Position numbers and translations under genes: made by a program
The notes under the pieces: model-generated
Databases searched by the model: none
Told to the model about the DNA's origin: nothing
Seen by the model: only the letters and a program-made list of their open reading frames with translations
Part shown: one piece after another, positions 7,581 through 8,351 of the stretch
Layout of the letters: each line of letters starts with the position of its first letter
Numbering within the stretch: the stretch's first letter is position 1
Source: UBA3478 sp036782715
GTDB lineage: Bacteria > Bacteroidota > Bacteroidia > Flavobacteriales > Flavobacteriaceae
Length of the DNA stretch: 8,351 bases
NCBI GenBank assembly: GCA_036782715.1
Contig: DAIPYN010000045.1
Location: 1 to 8,351, forward strand
Direction: 5' to 3'

Positions 7581-8135
7581 TTAGAAAGCAAGAGTTGCCT
7601 CAAGCTTGATATCATCTAGGATTAACTTATCTCCAAGATTCTCGAAGAAAGTCCCTGATCTAAAGCGAACATCAAATTTGGCGCGGTTAAAGGTCATGGC
7701 TGCATTGTAGCCGTTCGTGCCGTTTGAAGTGAAATGCACCTCAGTTGGCTGGGTAATTCCTTTGATGGTTAAATCACCTTTCGCGTGGAAGGATCCGTCA
7801 CGAAGTTTAGCTACATCGGTAAGGATAAGAAATGCTTTCTCGAATTTGTCAATTGAAAAGAAATCATCTGAGCTCAGATGTCCCGCTAACTTATCTGCCC
7901 ATTCACCAGTTAAGTCTTCAACCTTTAAAGTAGTCATATCAATTTCAAAAGCTCCGCCGGTGATATCACCATTAGAGACCTGAAGGTCTGCTTTAGAAAA
8001 AGAAAGAGATCCGAAATGGGTCTTGCCTGTTACTTCAGTTCCTGTCCACTTTAGATTGCTAGAGGCTAAATTCACATTTTGTGCAGATAGACTGATCGTA
8101 AAAACTGCTGTCAGTAATAATAGAATACGTTTCAT
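7581..8135 (-). CDS. Secreted YceI-family lipid/isoprenoid-binding-like protein
   Basis: Small exported beta-barrel protein of the YceI family; characterised members bind long polyisoprenoid or amide-type amphiphiles in a lipocalin-like barrel. Length is 184 residues, close to the family norm of about 190. A signal peptide (MKRILLLLTAVFTISLSAQ, cleavage near residue 18-19) points to the periplasm, and there is no lipobox Cys. The mature part shows the YceI pattern: opening strand NLKWTGTEVTGKTHFGSLSF (27-46), a GGAFEIDMTTLKVEDL segment (60-75), LSSDDFFSIDKF (87-98) and GDLTIKGITQPTEVHFT (120-136). It ends in Phe. It heads the unit with the aldehyde dehydrogenase, and a weak promoter candidate and a palindrome lie upstream. 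The ligand is unknown. Confidence 0.9.
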   Translation of the reverse strand: MKRILLLLTAVFTISLSAQNVNLASSNLKWTGTEVTGKTHFGSLSFSKADLQVSNGDITGGAFEIDMTTLKVEDLTGEWADKLAGHLSSDDFFSIDKFEKAFLILTDVAKLRDGSFHAKGDLTIKGITQPTEVHFTSNGTNGYNAAMTFNRAKFDVRFRSGTFFENLGDKLILDDIKLEATLAF

Positions 8136-8151
8136 AAGTTGAATTTTTGTT

Positions 8152-8159
8152 TAAAGGTA
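8152..8159 (-). promoter_or_regulatory. Candidate -7 promoter element of the yceI-like gene
   Basis: On the minus strand this reads TACCTTTA, seven of eight positions matching TAnnTTTG when the two free positions are counted. It lies 16 bases upstream of the ATG at 8135. A TTG at 8177-8175 is 15 bases further upstream, a little short for a -33 element. It is the best promoter candidate in this 85-base intergenic region, but not a strong one. Confidence 0.33.
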
Positions 8160-8198
8160 CAAGCAATATTCAACCAATAAAGATAAAATGTGGAGAAA

Positions 8199-8216
8199 TC
8201 TTAATCTAGATTAAGA
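8199..8216. promoter_or_regulatory. Perfect 18-bp palindrome upstream of the yceI-like gene
   Basis: The sequence TCTTAATCTAGATTAAGA is identical to its own reverse complement over all 18 bases; the flanking bases 8198 and 8217 break the symmetry. It lies 5 bases beyond the PAS gene stop and roughly 60 bases upstream of the probable transcription start of the yceI-like gene. Its core TTAAT-N4-ATTAA has the 5-4-5 layout of CRP/FNR-type sites but differs from the FNR core TTGAT-N4-ATCAA by one base in each half. It could instead form a 7-bp stem with a CTAG loop at the 3' end of the PAS transcript; the bases that follow (TTTCTCC) make a poor terminator. Confidence 0.45.
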
Positions 8217-8220
8217 AGGG

Positions 8221-8351
8221 CTAAGCTACCTCACGCTCGAAGGCGATATAATGGGTAAGTTGGTTAGCCTTATTGTAAAGCGGTACAATTTTCACCTTAC
8301 ATAGGTATGCCTCGCCGTTTTTTCGATAGTTGGTAATTGAAGCAGAGAAAG
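8221..8351 (-). CDS. C-terminal end of a PAS-domain protein, 5' part outside window
   Basis: The reading frame starting at 8349 on the minus strand gives 42 codons and then TAG (8221-8223). Its peptide reads as the end of a PAS domain: ITNYRKNGEAYLCKVKIVPL (residues 5-24 of the fragment), then LTHYIAFEREVA at the C-terminus. The NYRKNG motif followed by a Tyr-Leu-Cys strand, a Pro-Leu-Tyr turn and a final beta strand is the pattern of the last three strands of PAS domains, especially the LOV-like subgroup. The protein stops directly after the domain, so this is either a short single-domain sensor or a larger protein with a terminal PAS. Residues that would decide flavin binding lie outside the window. 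The other two minus-strand frames contain early stops. Confidence 0.72.
   Translation of the reverse strand, partial: FSASITNYRKNGEAYLCKVKIVPLYNKANQLTHYIAFEREVA

Noticed and set aside
7717..7983. 88-codon open frame on the plus strand
   Set aside because: It is antisense to the yceI-like gene, whose domain pattern covers the whole stretch; there is no promoter or domain support.

Overview
This window looks like chromosomal DNA of a Bacteroidota bacterium, probably a member of the Flavobacteriales. That reading rests on moderately AT-rich coding DNA, the general absence of Shine-Dalgarno-like sites before starts, one good and one weaker match to the Bacteroidota -7 promoter box (TAnnTTTG), and protein types that look typical of the phylum. 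It is an inference from sequence style; there is no rRNA or other marker gene to confirm it. The window is almost fully coding: the longest gene-free stretch is 85 bases, and I see no tRNA, rRNA, CRISPR array or insertion sequence.

Left part, plus strand (1-4150): a tightly packed three-gene export operon. It encodes an ABC half-transporter whose 5' end lies outside the window, a HlyD-type membrane-fusion (adaptor) protein and a TolC-type outer-membrane channel. The junctions are a 7-base overlap and a 1-base TAATG overlap, so translation is probably coupled. Together these would form an inner membrane-periplasm-outer membrane conduit of type I secretion or tripartite efflux design; the substrate is not evident. 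The ABC ATPase is unusual: Walker A is intact, but the signature motif, Walker B/catalytic pair, D-loop and H-loop all depart from consensus.

Right part, minus strand (4140-8351), read from right to left: the last 42 codons of a PAS-domain protein, a secreted YceI-like lipid-binding protein, a class-3-type aldehyde dehydrogenase, a DtxR/MntR-type metal-dependent repressor, and an FAD-dependent glycerol-3-phosphate dehydrogenase (glpD). YceI-ALDH (20-base gap) and regulator-glpD (3-base gap) look like two transcription units. The regulator has its own candidate promoter, enclosed by a perfect TTTAAATC-N11-GATTTAAA inverted repeat that could be an autoregulatory operator and would place glpD under a metal-responsive repressor. 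A perfect 18-bp palindrome lies upstream of the YceI gene at a spacing that would suit an activator site. glpD and the TolC gene converge and overlap by 11 bases, with no recognisable terminator between them.

I found no clearly new system. The points most worth a second look are the degenerate ABC ATPase in an otherwise complete export operon, the metal-regulator-glpD unit with its inverted repeat, the palindrome upstream of yceI, and the PAS fragment at the right edge.
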